From: Gammaproteobacteria bacterium
Lineage (GTDB): Bacteria; Pseudomonadota; Gammaproteobacteria; Steroidobacterales; Woeseiaceae
Length of the DNA stretch: 37,927 bases
NCBI GenBank assembly: GCA_029863305.1
Contig: JAOTVR010000029.1
Span: 1 to 37,927 of the forward strand
Reading direction: 5' to 3'
Shown piece by piece: positions 8,740 through 17,280 of this stretch. The notes under the pieces were generated by a model. The model did not search any database. It was not told the DNA's origin and saw only the letters and a program-made list of their open reading frames with translations. The stretch's first letter is position 1. The number at the start of each line of letters is the position of its first letter. The position numbers and the translations under genes were made by a program.

Positions 8740-11064
8740 ATGAGTCGCTTCGTTTATGTGATCGTGTTAGTTGCCCTGACCGCCTGCGGCGGTGGAGGCG
8801 GCGGAAGTGGAGGAGGCGGGGGGATTAACGGTGGCGGTGGAAACGTACCAACCACGTTCAACCTGTCCGGATTTGTTACCAGCGCGGTAACTGGATCTCC
8901 TGTTCAGGGCGTCACACTAACGCTGTCGGGCGGGACATCTGCGACAACAACCACGGATGGTACCGGAACATATTCCTTTGACGGGCTCGCGAACGGTAAT
9001 TACACCGTTACTGCAAGCCTCGAAGGCGCGGTTTTCGATCCAGAAAGTCTAGCCGTCGCGATTAGCGGGGCAAATTCCTCAGCCAACGATTTCAGGGCTG
9101 TCCGGGGAGAGGCTTACTCGGGCATCGAATTTATGCCTGCGTCGTTTTTGAGTTCGCAGCAGCTGCGCGTTTCCCTGCAGACAGCGGATGGAAATCTCTT
9201 CTATACGGACTCGAGCGACAAGCCGCTCAAGAAACAGCCGCTGGACGGGTCTCCCGCAGTCGCGCTCGCCGACCGCTTCGTGTCGCCAGAAAACATCGTG
9301 TCATACGACGGCAGCCTGTACTGGATAGAAGGCGGGGATCTCCACACGCTGGGGGCAGGAGGCCAGGTAATGATGCTCGCCGACGGGCTGCGCGATGCGG
9401 CAGCTGATGTGACCGTCGACATCGTGGTCGATGCAACCCACGTTTACTGGGTCGACCAGGCGCCGACTCAGAACTGCAGCCCCCCGTGCGACTGGTTAAT
9501 CCAGAAGGTACCCCTGGCTGGCGGTGCCACCATCACGCTGGCAACGGCAGACAGGCGAATCGACGCGCTCGAAGCCGACGCTGACAACATCTTCTGGGAG
9601 GAAGGAAGCTCCGAACCCTGGACCGCTGACTGTGACTGCGGGAGCAAGATCAAGTCGATCCCCAAAACGGGCGGTGCCGCAATTCTCCTGGTTGACGGCT
9701 CGTTGAACGGAACTCTGCCCCCGCCGCCGCCAGGGCACACACCCGGCTCCTGGTATCCGACGGGCGGCATCGTGCTCACAGCCTCCGACGTCATCTTTGC
9801 CGCCGCGGGCGCCACCGCATACGTGCTGAAGTCGATTCCCAAGGCCGGTGGCGAAATCACCGACCTTGCCAGCGTCGCCTCGACAGCCGGGTTGGCGCGC
9901 AATGCGGTCCTGGACATCACGGTTGGCGGTGATGATCTGTATTGGATCGACACGGGCAACGAGGACCTTAAGGCGATGCCGCCCGTGGGAGGACCGGTTT
10001 CGATCATCGTCGCTGGTCTCGTGAATCCGGGTGGCCTTGCGGTCAATGCGGGCCGGGTCTTCTGGACCGAGTCGGGCGCTTATGCGGGTTGCTGCCTGGC
10101 AATGGGCGCCGGCAGCGTGCGCTCGGTAGCGATTTCGGGCGGAAACGCCGAGACCCTCGTCAGCAACCTGGATGCCCCGCTAAAGGTATCCGCCGACGAG
10201 ACGAATATCGTCTGGACGGAGTTCTGGCGCATAGCGCAAGGACCCGTCAGCGGGGGTAATGCCGCAACGCTGGTCAGCGGTATCGCGGGCAACCTGTCGC
10301 GGATCGCGGTCAGCCAGTCCAGCGTCTTCATCCTCGACGACTCGCTCATAAAGGTTGTGCCCGTAGCCGGCGGAACTCTCGAGAAACTGGCGCCGGCGAA
10401 CTCGGGCGGCATCTCGGACTTCTCGCAACGCGAGGGAGACATCGGGGCCGACAACGACAATGTCTACTGGACCACCCTCGACGTCACAGGAGCACCGGTG
10501 GTCAGAAAGGTTTCGGTCGCGGGCGGCGACCCCATGGTAATCGCAAATGAGGGGGGCGTCCCGAATCCGCAGGACTGCTATTGGCGCATCGCGGTCGACC
10601 AACAGAACGTCTATTGGAGCGAAGGATCCACCGATCACCCCGTGGGCTGCGCCGTGAAGAGCGTCCCTCTCGCCGGCGGCGCCGTGACCGAGTTGCTGGA
10701 TCAGCCCTTCGTAGCAGATTTTACGGTCGACGGAACGAACGTCTATTTCTCGGAGTTCGAGGGTCCCTCGATACAGAAACTGCCAATTGACGGCGGCGCC
10801 AGCACGCTTGCCGTATCGGGCCAGATTTTTGCCGTCGTTCTGGGTAACGATGCGGATAACATTTTCTGGCTTGATCCGGATCCCAATGATATGTGGGACG
10901 GCAATTTCGCCACGATACCGAAGACGGCCGATCCATCGGACTGGTGGATGTTGCCGATCGAAATACAGATGGATCCGATATTCGTGCTTGACGGGTTCGT
11001 TCTGGACCAAGACGGTCTATCAATCTCCGAGGCCACGACCGGTACCATTTATCGAATTTTCTAG
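8740..11064 (+). CDS. Lipoprotein with Gly-rich linker, Ig-like domain and YWTD-type propeller
   Basis: This 774-residue protein starts at ATG 8740 behind a very strong GGAAGGAGG. The N-terminus is a lipoprotein signal with lipobox LTAC (Cys16). Next comes a run of glycines (about 17-34), then a carboxypeptidase-regulatory or SD-repeat-like beta domain (about 40-115; GFVTSAVTGSPVQGVTLTLS, TDGTGTYSFDGLANGNYTV). The remaining ~640 residues are repeats of the kind VYWVDQ / LYWIDTG / VFWTESG / VYFSEF alternating with KSIPKTGG or KVPLAGG, which is a six-bladed beta-propeller pattern with probably more than one propeller. It should sit on the outer membrane and bind a ligand or surface polymer. I see no catalytic motif. 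Confidence 0.85.
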   Translation: MSRFVYVIVLVALTACGGGGGGSGGGGGINGGGGNVPTTFNLSGFVTSAVTGSPVQGVTLTLSGGTSATTTTDGTGTYSFDGLANGNYTVTASLEGAVFDPESLAVAISGANSSANDFRAVRGEAYSGIEFMPASFLSSQQLRVSLQTADGNLFYTDSSDKPLKKQPLDGSPAVALADRFVSPENIVSYDGSLYWIEGGDLHTLGAGGQVMMLADGLRDAAADVTVDIVVDATHVYWVDQAPTQNCSPPCDWLIQKVPLAGGATITLATADRRIDALEADADNIFWEEGSSEPWTADCDCGSKIKSIPKTGGAAILLVDGSLNGTLPPPPPGHTPGSWYPTGGIVLTASDVIFAAAGATAYVLKSIPKAGGEITDLASVASTAGLARNAVLDITVGGDDLYWIDTGNEDLKAMPPVGGPVSIIVAGLVNPGGLAVNAGRVFWTESGAYAGCCLAMGAGSVRSVAISGGNAETLVSNLDAPLKVSADETNIVWTEFWRIAQGPVSGGNAATLVSGIAGNLSRIAVSQSSVFILDDSLIKVVPVAGGTLEKLAPANSGGISDFSQREGDIGADNDNVYWTTLDVTGAPVVRKVSVAGGDPMVIANEGGVPNPQDCYWRIAVDQQNVYWSEGSTDHPVGCAVKSVPLAGGAVTELLDQPFVADFTVDGTNVYFSEFEGPSIQKLPIDGGASTLAVSGQIFAVVLGNDADNIFWLDPDPNDMWDGNFATIPKTADPSDWWMLPIEIQMDPIFVLDGFVLDQDGLSISEATTGTIYRIF

Positions 11065-11169
11065 GCCCGGAAACCGCCTGCTGTATTCCTAAAGGAAGCA
11101 GCCTAATATGCTGGATTTCCCATATAATCCCGTGCGCTCTTGCGCGCCATACACTGCCAGATTACTTCT

Positions 11170-11400
11170 TTATGAATCAACGTCGATCTTGCAAACCCGC
11201 CGGGCATCGATCTCACCGTAGCAGTAACTGCAAGTAAGTTCCGACCTGCCTGTTGGATTCGTTGGAAGAGCCTCCTGGTGGCCCGCGGCGCAGCGAGTCA
11301 CAGAGCGCAGTCCCTGGTTTGGCGTGTCGTAGTGGATGGTGAGGTCAAACCCAATAAATTGCCGTATAAGTACTTTCACGCATAGCCGTGCTGCGGGCAT
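11170..11400 (-). CDS. Possible small zinc-ribbon-like protein
   Basis: A 76-residue frame from ATG 11400 contains a Cys/His pattern, RCAAGH then ELTCSYCYGEIDARRVC, that could bind one zinc ion. It occupies the gap between the propeller gene and the desaturase, antisense to nothing else. There is no good ribosome binding site, and I do not recognise the family. The longer frame upstream overlaps the desaturase gene and is a shadow. This may be chance. The remainder of 11065-11451 shows only an imperfect inverted repeat near 11079-11105 after the propeller gene. Confidence 0.3.
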   Translation of the reverse strand: MPAARLCVKVLIRQFIGFDLTIHYDTPNQGLRSVTRCAAGHQEALPTNPTGRSELTCSYCYGEIDARRVCKIDVDS

Positions 11401-11451
11401 GACGGGAGGGATATAATACTTATTGCTGGTAATTTCAGCCGATATTAGTAG

Positions 11452-12498
11452 ATGTACGACAGAGCTCTGAAACTTGAGCCGGATCCTGCCGAGACGAGTG
11501 AAGGACTGCGTATCGGAAAGGATTTGATCAAGGCAACCGTGCCGTTCGCGGAAGCCTCGGAGAGGCGCAGTTGGTGGCACGTCGGCTCGACCTTCGCCCT
11601 GCTGGCAGCGGCGCTTGCCGGCGCCGGACTCGCGCCCTGGTGGCCCGTACGATTGCTCTTCTCCCTGCTGGCGGCCATGTTGATGGTACGCGCGTTCATT
11701 ACCTACCATGACTACATGCACCGGGCGATCCTGTTGCGATCGCGTATAGCCTGGATATTGTTCCGGGTTTATTCGGCCCTTGCGCTAACGCCGCCGCGTT
11801 CCTGGAAGAAAAGCCACAACTATCATCATGGCCATGTTGGCCAGATCTCCTCGTCGAGTATCGGCGCCTTCCCGATCATGACGACGCAAATGTGGCATGA
11901 AGCGTCTTGGGTAGAGAGAGCGAGTTACCGGATAATCCGTCATCCGCTTACCGTGCTGACGGGTTACATGACCATTTTCTTCCTTAGCATCACGCTACTG
12001 CCACTGCTAAGGGACCCGGCGCGACATTGGGATTCTTTACTCGCACTTGTCGGTCACGCAGCACTGATCGCGGCGCTGTGGATTTTCGGTGGCTTCGATA
12101 CCGCATTCTTCGTAGTTCTGTTGCCGATGACCATCGCCTCGGCGCTGGGCAGCTACCTGTTTTTTGCCCAACACAGCTTCAAGCGCATGCACATATTGTC
12201 GCCGGGGGCATGGACGTACTATCGGGCAGCCATGGAATCGTCGAGTTACATGCGGCTCAACAAAGTCATGCAATGGTTCACCGGTAACATCGGTTTTCAC
12301 CATATCCATCACCTTAACGTGCGCATACCTTTCTACCGGTTGCCCGAGGTGATGGCTGCCATCCCGGAACTGCAGTCGCCCGTGACGACGACACTCAGCC
12401 CTCGCGACATTCGGGACTGTTTCCAGTGTTGCCTGTGGGACGAAGATCTGCAGAGAGTCGTTTCGTACCGCGAGGCTTCACGGTTGGCGGCTGCCTGA
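11452..12498 (+). CDS. Membrane fatty-acid desaturase/hydroxylase family protein
   Basis: The 348-residue integral membrane protein has the three histidine boxes of the desaturase superfamily: HDYMH (86-90), HNYHHGH (122-128) and HHIHH (283-287). Hydrophobic pairs lie between and before them. These histidines hold a di-iron centre that oxidises an acyl chain or similar lipid substrate using O2. Length and spacing fit acyl-lipid desaturases, but the exact substrate cannot be told. The ATG at 11452 is directly preceded by an in-frame TAG, so it is the most upstream start; no clear Shine-Dalgarno is seen. Confidence 0.9.
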   Translation: MYDRALKLEPDPAETSEGLRIGKDLIKATVPFAEASERRSWWHVGSTFALLAAALAGAGLAPWWPVRLLFSLLAAMLMVRAFITYHDYMHRAILLRSRIAWILFRVYSALALTPPRSWKKSHNYHHGHVGQISSSSIGAFPIMTTQMWHEASWVERASYRIIRHPLTVLTGYMTIFFLSITLLPLLRDPARHWDSLLALVGHAALIAALWIFGGFDTAFFVVLLPMTIASALGSYLFFAQHSFKRMHILSPGAWTYYRAAMESSSYMRLNKVMQWFTGNIGFHHIHHLNVRIPFYRLPEVMAAIPELQSPVTTTLSPRDIRDCFQCCLWDEDLQRVVSYREASRLAAA

Positions 12499-12527
12499 CC
12501 GAGAAAACCAGCTCAGGTCGAGTCGAA

Positions 12528-12644
12528 TCATTCGCCGATGCGTCCCCTTTCGTTCTTCTTCGCTTTTTTCGCGGCTTTCTTCTCTTTGGCCGTCATGGCC
12601 GGTACTTTCTTGGTCTCTTTGTTGCTCTTTTGTCCTTTACTCAT
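12528..12644 (-). CDS. Small, very basic Lys-rich protein (38 aa)
   Basis: The frame is open from 12782, but the start at ATG 12644 has AGGAG 7-8 nt upstream and opens MSKGQKSNKETKK. Small proteins of this type, with a MSKG-x-NKETKK start and a KEKKAAKKAKK tail, occur widely in proteobacteria without an assigned role. The sequence is Lys/Ala-rich and probably disordered or helical, compatible with nucleic-acid or ribosome contact, but that is speculation. It is convergent with the desaturase gene, with 29 nt between them. Confidence 0.7.
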   Translation of the reverse strand: MSKGQKSNKETKKVPAMTAKEKKAAKKAKKNERGRIGE

Positions 12645-13070
12645 CACGTTTTCTCCTGCTTTGAGCTGCATTAGCGCGCCGTGTATTTTCGGCGAACAGA
12701 TTTCACGACCCCGGATAACTTTGCGTAAGGCCAGGCGGGCGATTCTTTTGCTAGCTTTGACGTCATGGCGCTTCCAAAGCATAAGCCCGTTGTCCGGGCC
12801 GACACTTCACGTGCGGCAATCCATACAATGGCAATACCCCGAGGCTAATGGCGCACGGCTTGCCGTAACATCTGCTGCAGCGCCGAGCCATTAACCCCGA
12901 TGTTATGCGGAAGACTCTGTGCTTGCAGATGCACAATTGTTATCACAGTACAGGAACAGGCGAGTTCGCATCGAAAATAATTAGTGGGTGGCGCCGTATT
13001 TTCGTGTTCAATCAGATTACTTGCCCGGAAAAAGGTATAAACCGTGCCGTCAGAATGCATCTTTTGGATG

Positions 13071-13358
13071 TGGTGGCCAGGGGCAGAGCGGTCCGCGAAG
13101 CGAATCAGGACACCGAAGCTACCCGCAGGGTGAGGATCGGCCGAAGCTGATCCGAATCAATGGAGCGCTGGCTTCGCCAGCTCGCACCGCGTGCGGCTGT
13201 CGCCGCTGCGCGGCTCGGCTGATCTGCCGACACGCGGATTTTCAGAACAGCAAGTATCTAATTGTTCTGCTATTTATCAACCGGTTACCGGGGCGTCCGT
13301 TGCACTCAATTCAGTACTAATCAGGACAATTCACAACTGTACGACGCAGAATGCACGC
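13071..13358 (-). repeat. tRNA-Phe-derived repeat, copy 4, longest T-loop insert
   Basis: It starts TGGTGGCCAGGGGCAGA, carries a ~140-nt insert with many small hairpins (ACCC-GCA-GGGT, GCTGGC-TTC-GCCAGC, GCAC-CGC-GTGC, GCCGC-TGC-GCGGC) and returns at TCTGCCGACACGCGGATTTT (to 13245). The tail follows with TTATCAACCGGTTACCGGGG and CAGGACAATTCACAACTGT. The T stem is preserved as GGCAGA/TCTGCC. The preceding 12645-13070 gap has nothing I can call, apart from a short CACAGTACAGGA match at 12936 to repeat copy 8. Confidence 0.85.
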
Positions 13359-13427
13359 ACTGTGTCAGGTCAACCTGTCTACTGAACTCTGGTTGAACGG
13401 ATCGCTGCTATTGGGCGCCGGGGACCG

Positions 13428-15128
13428 TCACTCTCCCGCATAACCCGGCCCTTTCAAAAATCGGCCGGGCGTTGCACCCGTATGCTCGCCGTCCATCAAG
13501 ACCGGCACGCCGTTTACGAGCACGTGCTGCACGCCTGACGAGTACTTGTGCGGCTCCGCGAACGTGGCATGGTCCTGTACAGTCTGCGGATCGAAGATTA
13601 CGACGTCGGCATAGTAATCCTTTTGGAGTACACCGCGACGTCGGATCTTCAAGTTGTCCGCCGGCAAGCTCGTCAACCGCCTGATCGCTTCCTGTAACGA
13701 GATCACCTGCTCGTCACGTACATACTTCCCCAACAGTCTGGCAAACGTACCGTAAGCACGCGGATGTGTACTCGACAACAGGAAATTGCCCTCGGGCGCA
13801 AGCGACTCGGCATCCGATCCGAACGCCATCCAGGGCTTTGCGATTTTCTTGCGGATGTTTTCTTCCGACATGATGAAGTAAATGGTGCCGACGCGGCTGC
13901 CGTCTTCCACGACCAGGTCCATCATCGTCGTAATAGGTGATGTCCGCCTCATGTCGGCAACCTCGGCCAGCGTTTTTCCGGTCAGCGGCTTTAGCTCGGG
14001 ATTCTTGAAGCCGGCAAGCACCATGTTCTCTGGACCACCGGCCATCAGGTACAGGTTTTCCCAATCATCCGAGGGCGTCGTAATCTCCTCCTCGAGCCTT
14101 GCACGAATAGCAGGATCGCGCAGACGCTCCGCCCAGGCATCGTAGCCGCCCTCCTGTACCCAGGGCGGCATTGCCGCCCCGAGCCCTGTTGCGCCTGCCG
14201 TGTAGGTATACATGTTTGCCGTGATATCCAGTCCTTCCGCACGCGCGTCCTCGATACGCCGGAACACGGTCTCCAGCTTGTCGAAATTCGCTTCGCCCGC
14301 CGCTTTCAGATGGTAGATTTCAGCGTCAATACCGGCCGCCCTTGCGATCGCAATCAGTTCATCAACAGCCTCGACGAACTGGCTGCCCTCGCTGCGAATA
14401 TGCGAGATGTAACGACCCCCATACTCGGCAGCGATCTCGCAAAGCGCGATCAGCTCCGATGTCTCGGCAAAAAACGCCGGCGGGTAAATCAGCGACGAGC
14501 CGACGCCGAGCGCGCCTTCCTCCATCGCAGTTCGCACGTGATCGCGCATGCGCTGCAGTTCATCGTCGGTCGGGGGGCGATCTTCGTAACCGACCTCATG
14601 AATCCGCAACGTCGTTGCACCGACGAAGGACGCGACGTTCGTCGATATGCCTTTGTCCTCCAAGTATTGCAGGTACTCGCCCAGCGAGGTCCATGCAATC
14701 TCGAACTGGATATCGCCTTGTCTCGCAAGCGCTTCCACCTTCATCGAATCGCTAAGCGGGCCCATCGTCCAGCCTTCTCCCATGACTTCGAGCGTCACGC
14801 CCTGCCGAATGTCACTCTGCGAGCGGCCGTCCTCGATCAGGGACTCGGTTGCCCAGCTCAGCATGTTGATGAAGCCGGGGGCGACCGCAAGACCCGACGC
14901 GTCGATAATCCGGGTCGCCAGACCGAGATCCCTGCCGATGGCAGCGATGCGGTCGTCGCGAATCGCAACATCGGCGACATAGGGATCGCCGCCCAGTCCG
15001 TCATACACGGTGCCGTTCACGATCAACAGATCGTATCCGGCCGGTTCGGGCTGACCCGGGCCTTTGTCGCCAGAGCAGCCAGCGAACGTGAACGCAATCA
15101 ATACCAGCAGAAAAATTCTTGTAAACAT
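13428..15128 (-). CDS. Lipoprotein amidohydrolase, D-aminoacylase-like, with altered active site
   Basis: The ATG at 15128 has AAAGG 8 nt upstream; a GTG at 15137 is an alternative. A lipoprotein signal (lipobox FAGC) anchors the protein in the envelope. The rest matches the N-acyl-D-amino-acid deacylase branch of the amidohydrolases: YDLLIVNGTVYDGLGGDPYV, RYISHIRSEG, AEIYHLKAAG, AFGSDAESL. The first metal motif (normally HTHDD after APGFI) is replaced by NMLSWATES, and the Cys ligand of D-aminoacylases is absent (VTLEVMGEGW). It may therefore use a single metal, have another activity, or be a binding protein. It is the last gene of the four-gene DUF819/DgcN/YkvI operon and starts 12 nt after YkvI. 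Confidence 0.8.
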   Translation of the reverse strand: MFTRIFLLVLIAFTFAGCSGDKGPGQPEPAGYDLLIVNGTVYDGLGGDPYVADVAIRDDRIAAIGRDLGLATRIIDASGLAVAPGFINMLSWATESLIEDGRSQSDIRQGVTLEVMGEGWTMGPLSDSMKVEALARQGDIQFEIAWTSLGEYLQYLEDKGISTNVASFVGATTLRIHEVGYEDRPPTDDELQRMRDHVRTAMEEGALGVGSSLIYPPAFFAETSELIALCEIAAEYGGRYISHIRSEGSQFVEAVDELIAIARAAGIDAEIYHLKAAGEANFDKLETVFRRIEDARAEGLDITANMYTYTAGATGLGAAMPPWVQEGGYDAWAERLRDPAIRARLEEEITTPSDDWENLYLMAGGPENMVLAGFKNPELKPLTGKTLAEVADMRRTSPITTMMDLVVEDGSRVGTIYFIMSEENIRKKIAKPWMAFGSDAESLAPEGNFLLSSTHPRAYGTFARLLGKYVRDEQVISLQEAIRRLTSLPADNLKIRRRGVLQKDYYADVVIFDPQTVQDHATFAEPHKYSSGVQHVLVNGVPVLMDGEHTGATPGRFLKGPGYAGE

Positions 15129-15140
15129 TTGCTGCACCTT

Positions 15141-16250
15141 TCAGGTTTCCGGGGGCCGGTACTTGACCAGGCGGTAGACGCCAATCGTCAGCAAAGGGAT
15201 CACGTACACGAGCAGGAATCCCCAGGACATCGTTCCGTATCCCTTTGCTATGAGACTGGTAATGCCGACGAGCGACAGGCCGGCACTCAGCAGTATCGCA
15301 ACAACCGCGATCGAGGCGTGCATCATTGGGCTCAAGCCTTCCCCGCGTGATTCCTCGAGGTAGGCGTCGATGCGTTCGTTGATTCCCTGCAGCATGCCCG
15401 CGCCGGTTTCGATGAACGTTCCGAATAGCACTACGCTGAACACGGCAGTCATGGCAACCAGACCGAGTTGGCCCAGCATCCAATACGCCGGGATCGCTTC
15501 ATCGAGTATGCCGGGCCGGGCAGTCAGGAACGCGAAATGAAACAGCAGCGCCGGAGCCAGCGCAATGACGCCCGCAACGGCGCCAGATCGCAATGCCTCG
15601 CCGCGTGTCTCTATGCCACGAACGACATAGAGCAATAACGGCGCAATGGCCAGGTTGTAAAGCGCATACTTGAGCCCGCTCGTCAGCCAGCCGCTTTCGA
15701 CGTCGCCAACGGCAAACGCGTTGGAAAGCGACACATTGTCGCTGGCAAATACTTGCATGAAGAACGCAATGAACGTCGCGTAGAGCACGGCAGACCAGAA
15801 CGTCAGCACCTTTTCGATCAGCTCGCGGCCGAAGAACGTGAGCACCCCGACCACGCCGAGCAGGATGGCCAGTCCGCCGACATAGGGCATGCCGAGATTG
15901 TCGCGCAGGATGTTGCCCGCGGCAGAGGCCAGCACTGCGAGAATCAGCAGGAACAACAGGATCACGAGCACCTCGAACGCAATCCAGCCGCTCCCGATGA
16001 GGCGCTTGAAGAAACCACGGTAGTCGAACTCGGCATATAGCCTCGAGAACTCGAAAGTCACGGCCAGTACCACCGCTGTGACAACGTACGCCGTGCCGAT
16101 TGCGAGCAGCCCTCCCGCTGCCCCGTAGGACGTGAAGTATTCGACGATTTCCCGTCCGGTACCGTAGCCACCGCCGACCATGACCGACTGAAACACCGCG
16201 CCGGGAACGACGTAGACGCGAACAAACCGGCGCTCCAGGAGGTCGCACAC
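15141..16250 (-). CDS. YkvI-like inner-membrane transporter
   Basis: The 369-residue hydrophobic protein has ten or so helices. The opening VFQSVMVGGGYGTGREIVEY, with its glycine-rich first helix, is the hallmark of the YkvI-type (COG3814) relatives of LeuT-fold amino-acid transporters. The predicted start is a GTG at 16250 whose G overlaps the last base of the DgcN stop; a start slightly downstream is possible. Its position between a DgcN-like enzyme and an N-acyl-D-amino-acid deacylase-like lipoprotein suggests uptake of D-glutamate, an N-acyl form, or a peptide. The substrate is inferred from context only. Confidence 0.75.
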   Translation of the reverse strand: MCDLLERRFVRVYVVPGAVFQSVMVGGGYGTGREIVEYFTSYGAAGGLLAIGTAYVVTAVVLAVTFEFSRLYAEFDYRGFFKRLIGSGWIAFEVLVILLFLLILAVLASAAGNILRDNLGMPYVGGLAILLGVVGVLTFFGRELIEKVLTFWSAVLYATFIAFFMQVFASDNVSLSNAFAVGDVESGWLTSGLKYALYNLAIAPLLLYVVRGIETRGEALRSGAVAGVIALAPALLFHFAFLTARPGILDEAIPAYWMLGQLGLVAMTAVFSVVLFGTFIETGAGMLQGINERIDAYLEESRGEGLSPMMHASIAVVAILLSAGLSLVGITSLIAKGYGTMSWGFLLVYVIPLLTIGVYRLVKYRPPET

Positions 16251-17278
16251 TACGCCGGTACCAGGAGCCGGCGGGCAATTGCCTCGCAGCCGTCGGCGAC
16301 CGGATCCACGCAGGGCAGGCCCATGTCGGCGCTAAGCTGTTTGAGGTACGGCCCTCTTGCGGATTCGGCAAGCTCCGACGTATTGACACTGATGCCCGCG
16401 CAATAAACGGCAGGATTCGTCCGCCTGCCGAGAAGTATGCCGAGCTCGCGGCACTCGGCAATGGTCGGTAATGGGTAGTCCGGCCAGCCCAGCGTCGACG
16501 TTCGCATCGCGTCATGGCAAACGACGATCGCGTCGGGCTGCGAACCATGCAGCAATCCCAGGCTCACGCCGGAGTACCCCGGGTGCGACAGCGATCCCTG
16601 CCCTTCAATAACGTCCCAGTGATCATCATCGTTGTCCGGGGACACGAGTTCCGCGGCTCCGGCGACAAAATCGGCCACGACGGCATCGATCGCGATACCC
16701 TCGCCCGCGATCATGATGCCGGTCTGGCCGGTTGCGCGGAATGTCGCGTCGGCACCCAGCGCCTTCATCGACTCGGTCAGTGCGAGCGCCGAATATTTCT
16801 TGCCCACGGCGCAATCGGTGCCGAGCATCAGCACGCGCTTGCCGCTGCGTTTGCGGCCGGAACCGACAGGGAGATCGGGCGGCGGGCGGCGTACATCGAC
16901 GAGTAAGGCTCCCGACTCGCGCGCTGCGGCGGCCAGCGCGGAATTGTCGGCGAGCCGGCCATGCAGGCCGCTGACGATATCAAGCCCCTTATTCGCTGCG
17001 GCGACGATGATGTTCCACCATTCATCGGGAATAACACCGCCGACAGACGCCACTCCGATCAGCAGGCTCTTCGCCCCCGCCGCGACCGCCGCCTCTACGT
17101 CCATGTCCGGCACGCCGAGATCGACCGGCTTGTCGCCAAAGCGTAGCTGCCCGGCAACCAGTTCACGCCGCCAGTCCACGAGGCCGAACCCGGTTTTTGC
17201 ATAGGACGGGTCCTGCTGGTCTCCGATGAATACGAGGTACGGCGGACGCAGCCTCACGGTTCTTGTCGTAGCGCCCAT
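16250..17278 (-). CDS. dgcN: DUF1611 protein, DgcN-like D-glutamate N-acetyltransferase
   Basis: The frame is open from 17497. ATG 17278 (MGATTRTVRLRPP) with GGAG 7 nt upstream is the best start; ATG 17284 also overlaps the DUF819 stop as ATGA. The 342-residue protein has an N-terminal Rossmann-like part (YLVFIGDQQDPSYAKTGFGL) and a P-loop-like GTDCAVGKK at 153-161, followed by the DUF1611 core (FRATGQTGIMIAGEG, VIEGQGSLSHPGYSG). Proteins of this family include DgcN, which acetylates D-glutamate in marine proteobacteria; a partner racemase, DgcA, then gives N-acetyl-L-glutamate. A DgcA-like gene lies at 24043 in the same locus, which supports the call. No assay-level evidence can be read from sequence. 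Confidence 0.75.
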   Translation of the reverse strand: MGATTRTVRLRPPYLVFIGDQQDPSYAKTGFGLVDWRRELVAGQLRFGDKPVDLGVPDMDVEAAVAAGAKSLLIGVASVGGVIPDEWWNIIVAAANKGLDIVSGLHGRLADNSALAAAARESGALLVDVRRPPPDLPVGSGRKRSGKRVLMLGTDCAVGKKYSALALTESMKALGADATFRATGQTGIMIAGEGIAIDAVVADFVAGAAELVSPDNDDDHWDVIEGQGSLSHPGYSGVSLGLLHGSQPDAIVVCHDAMRTSTLGWPDYPLPTIAECRELGILLGRRTNPAVYCAGISVNTSELAESARGPYLKQLSADMGLPCVDPVADGCEAIARRLLVPA

Positions 17279-17280
17279 GA

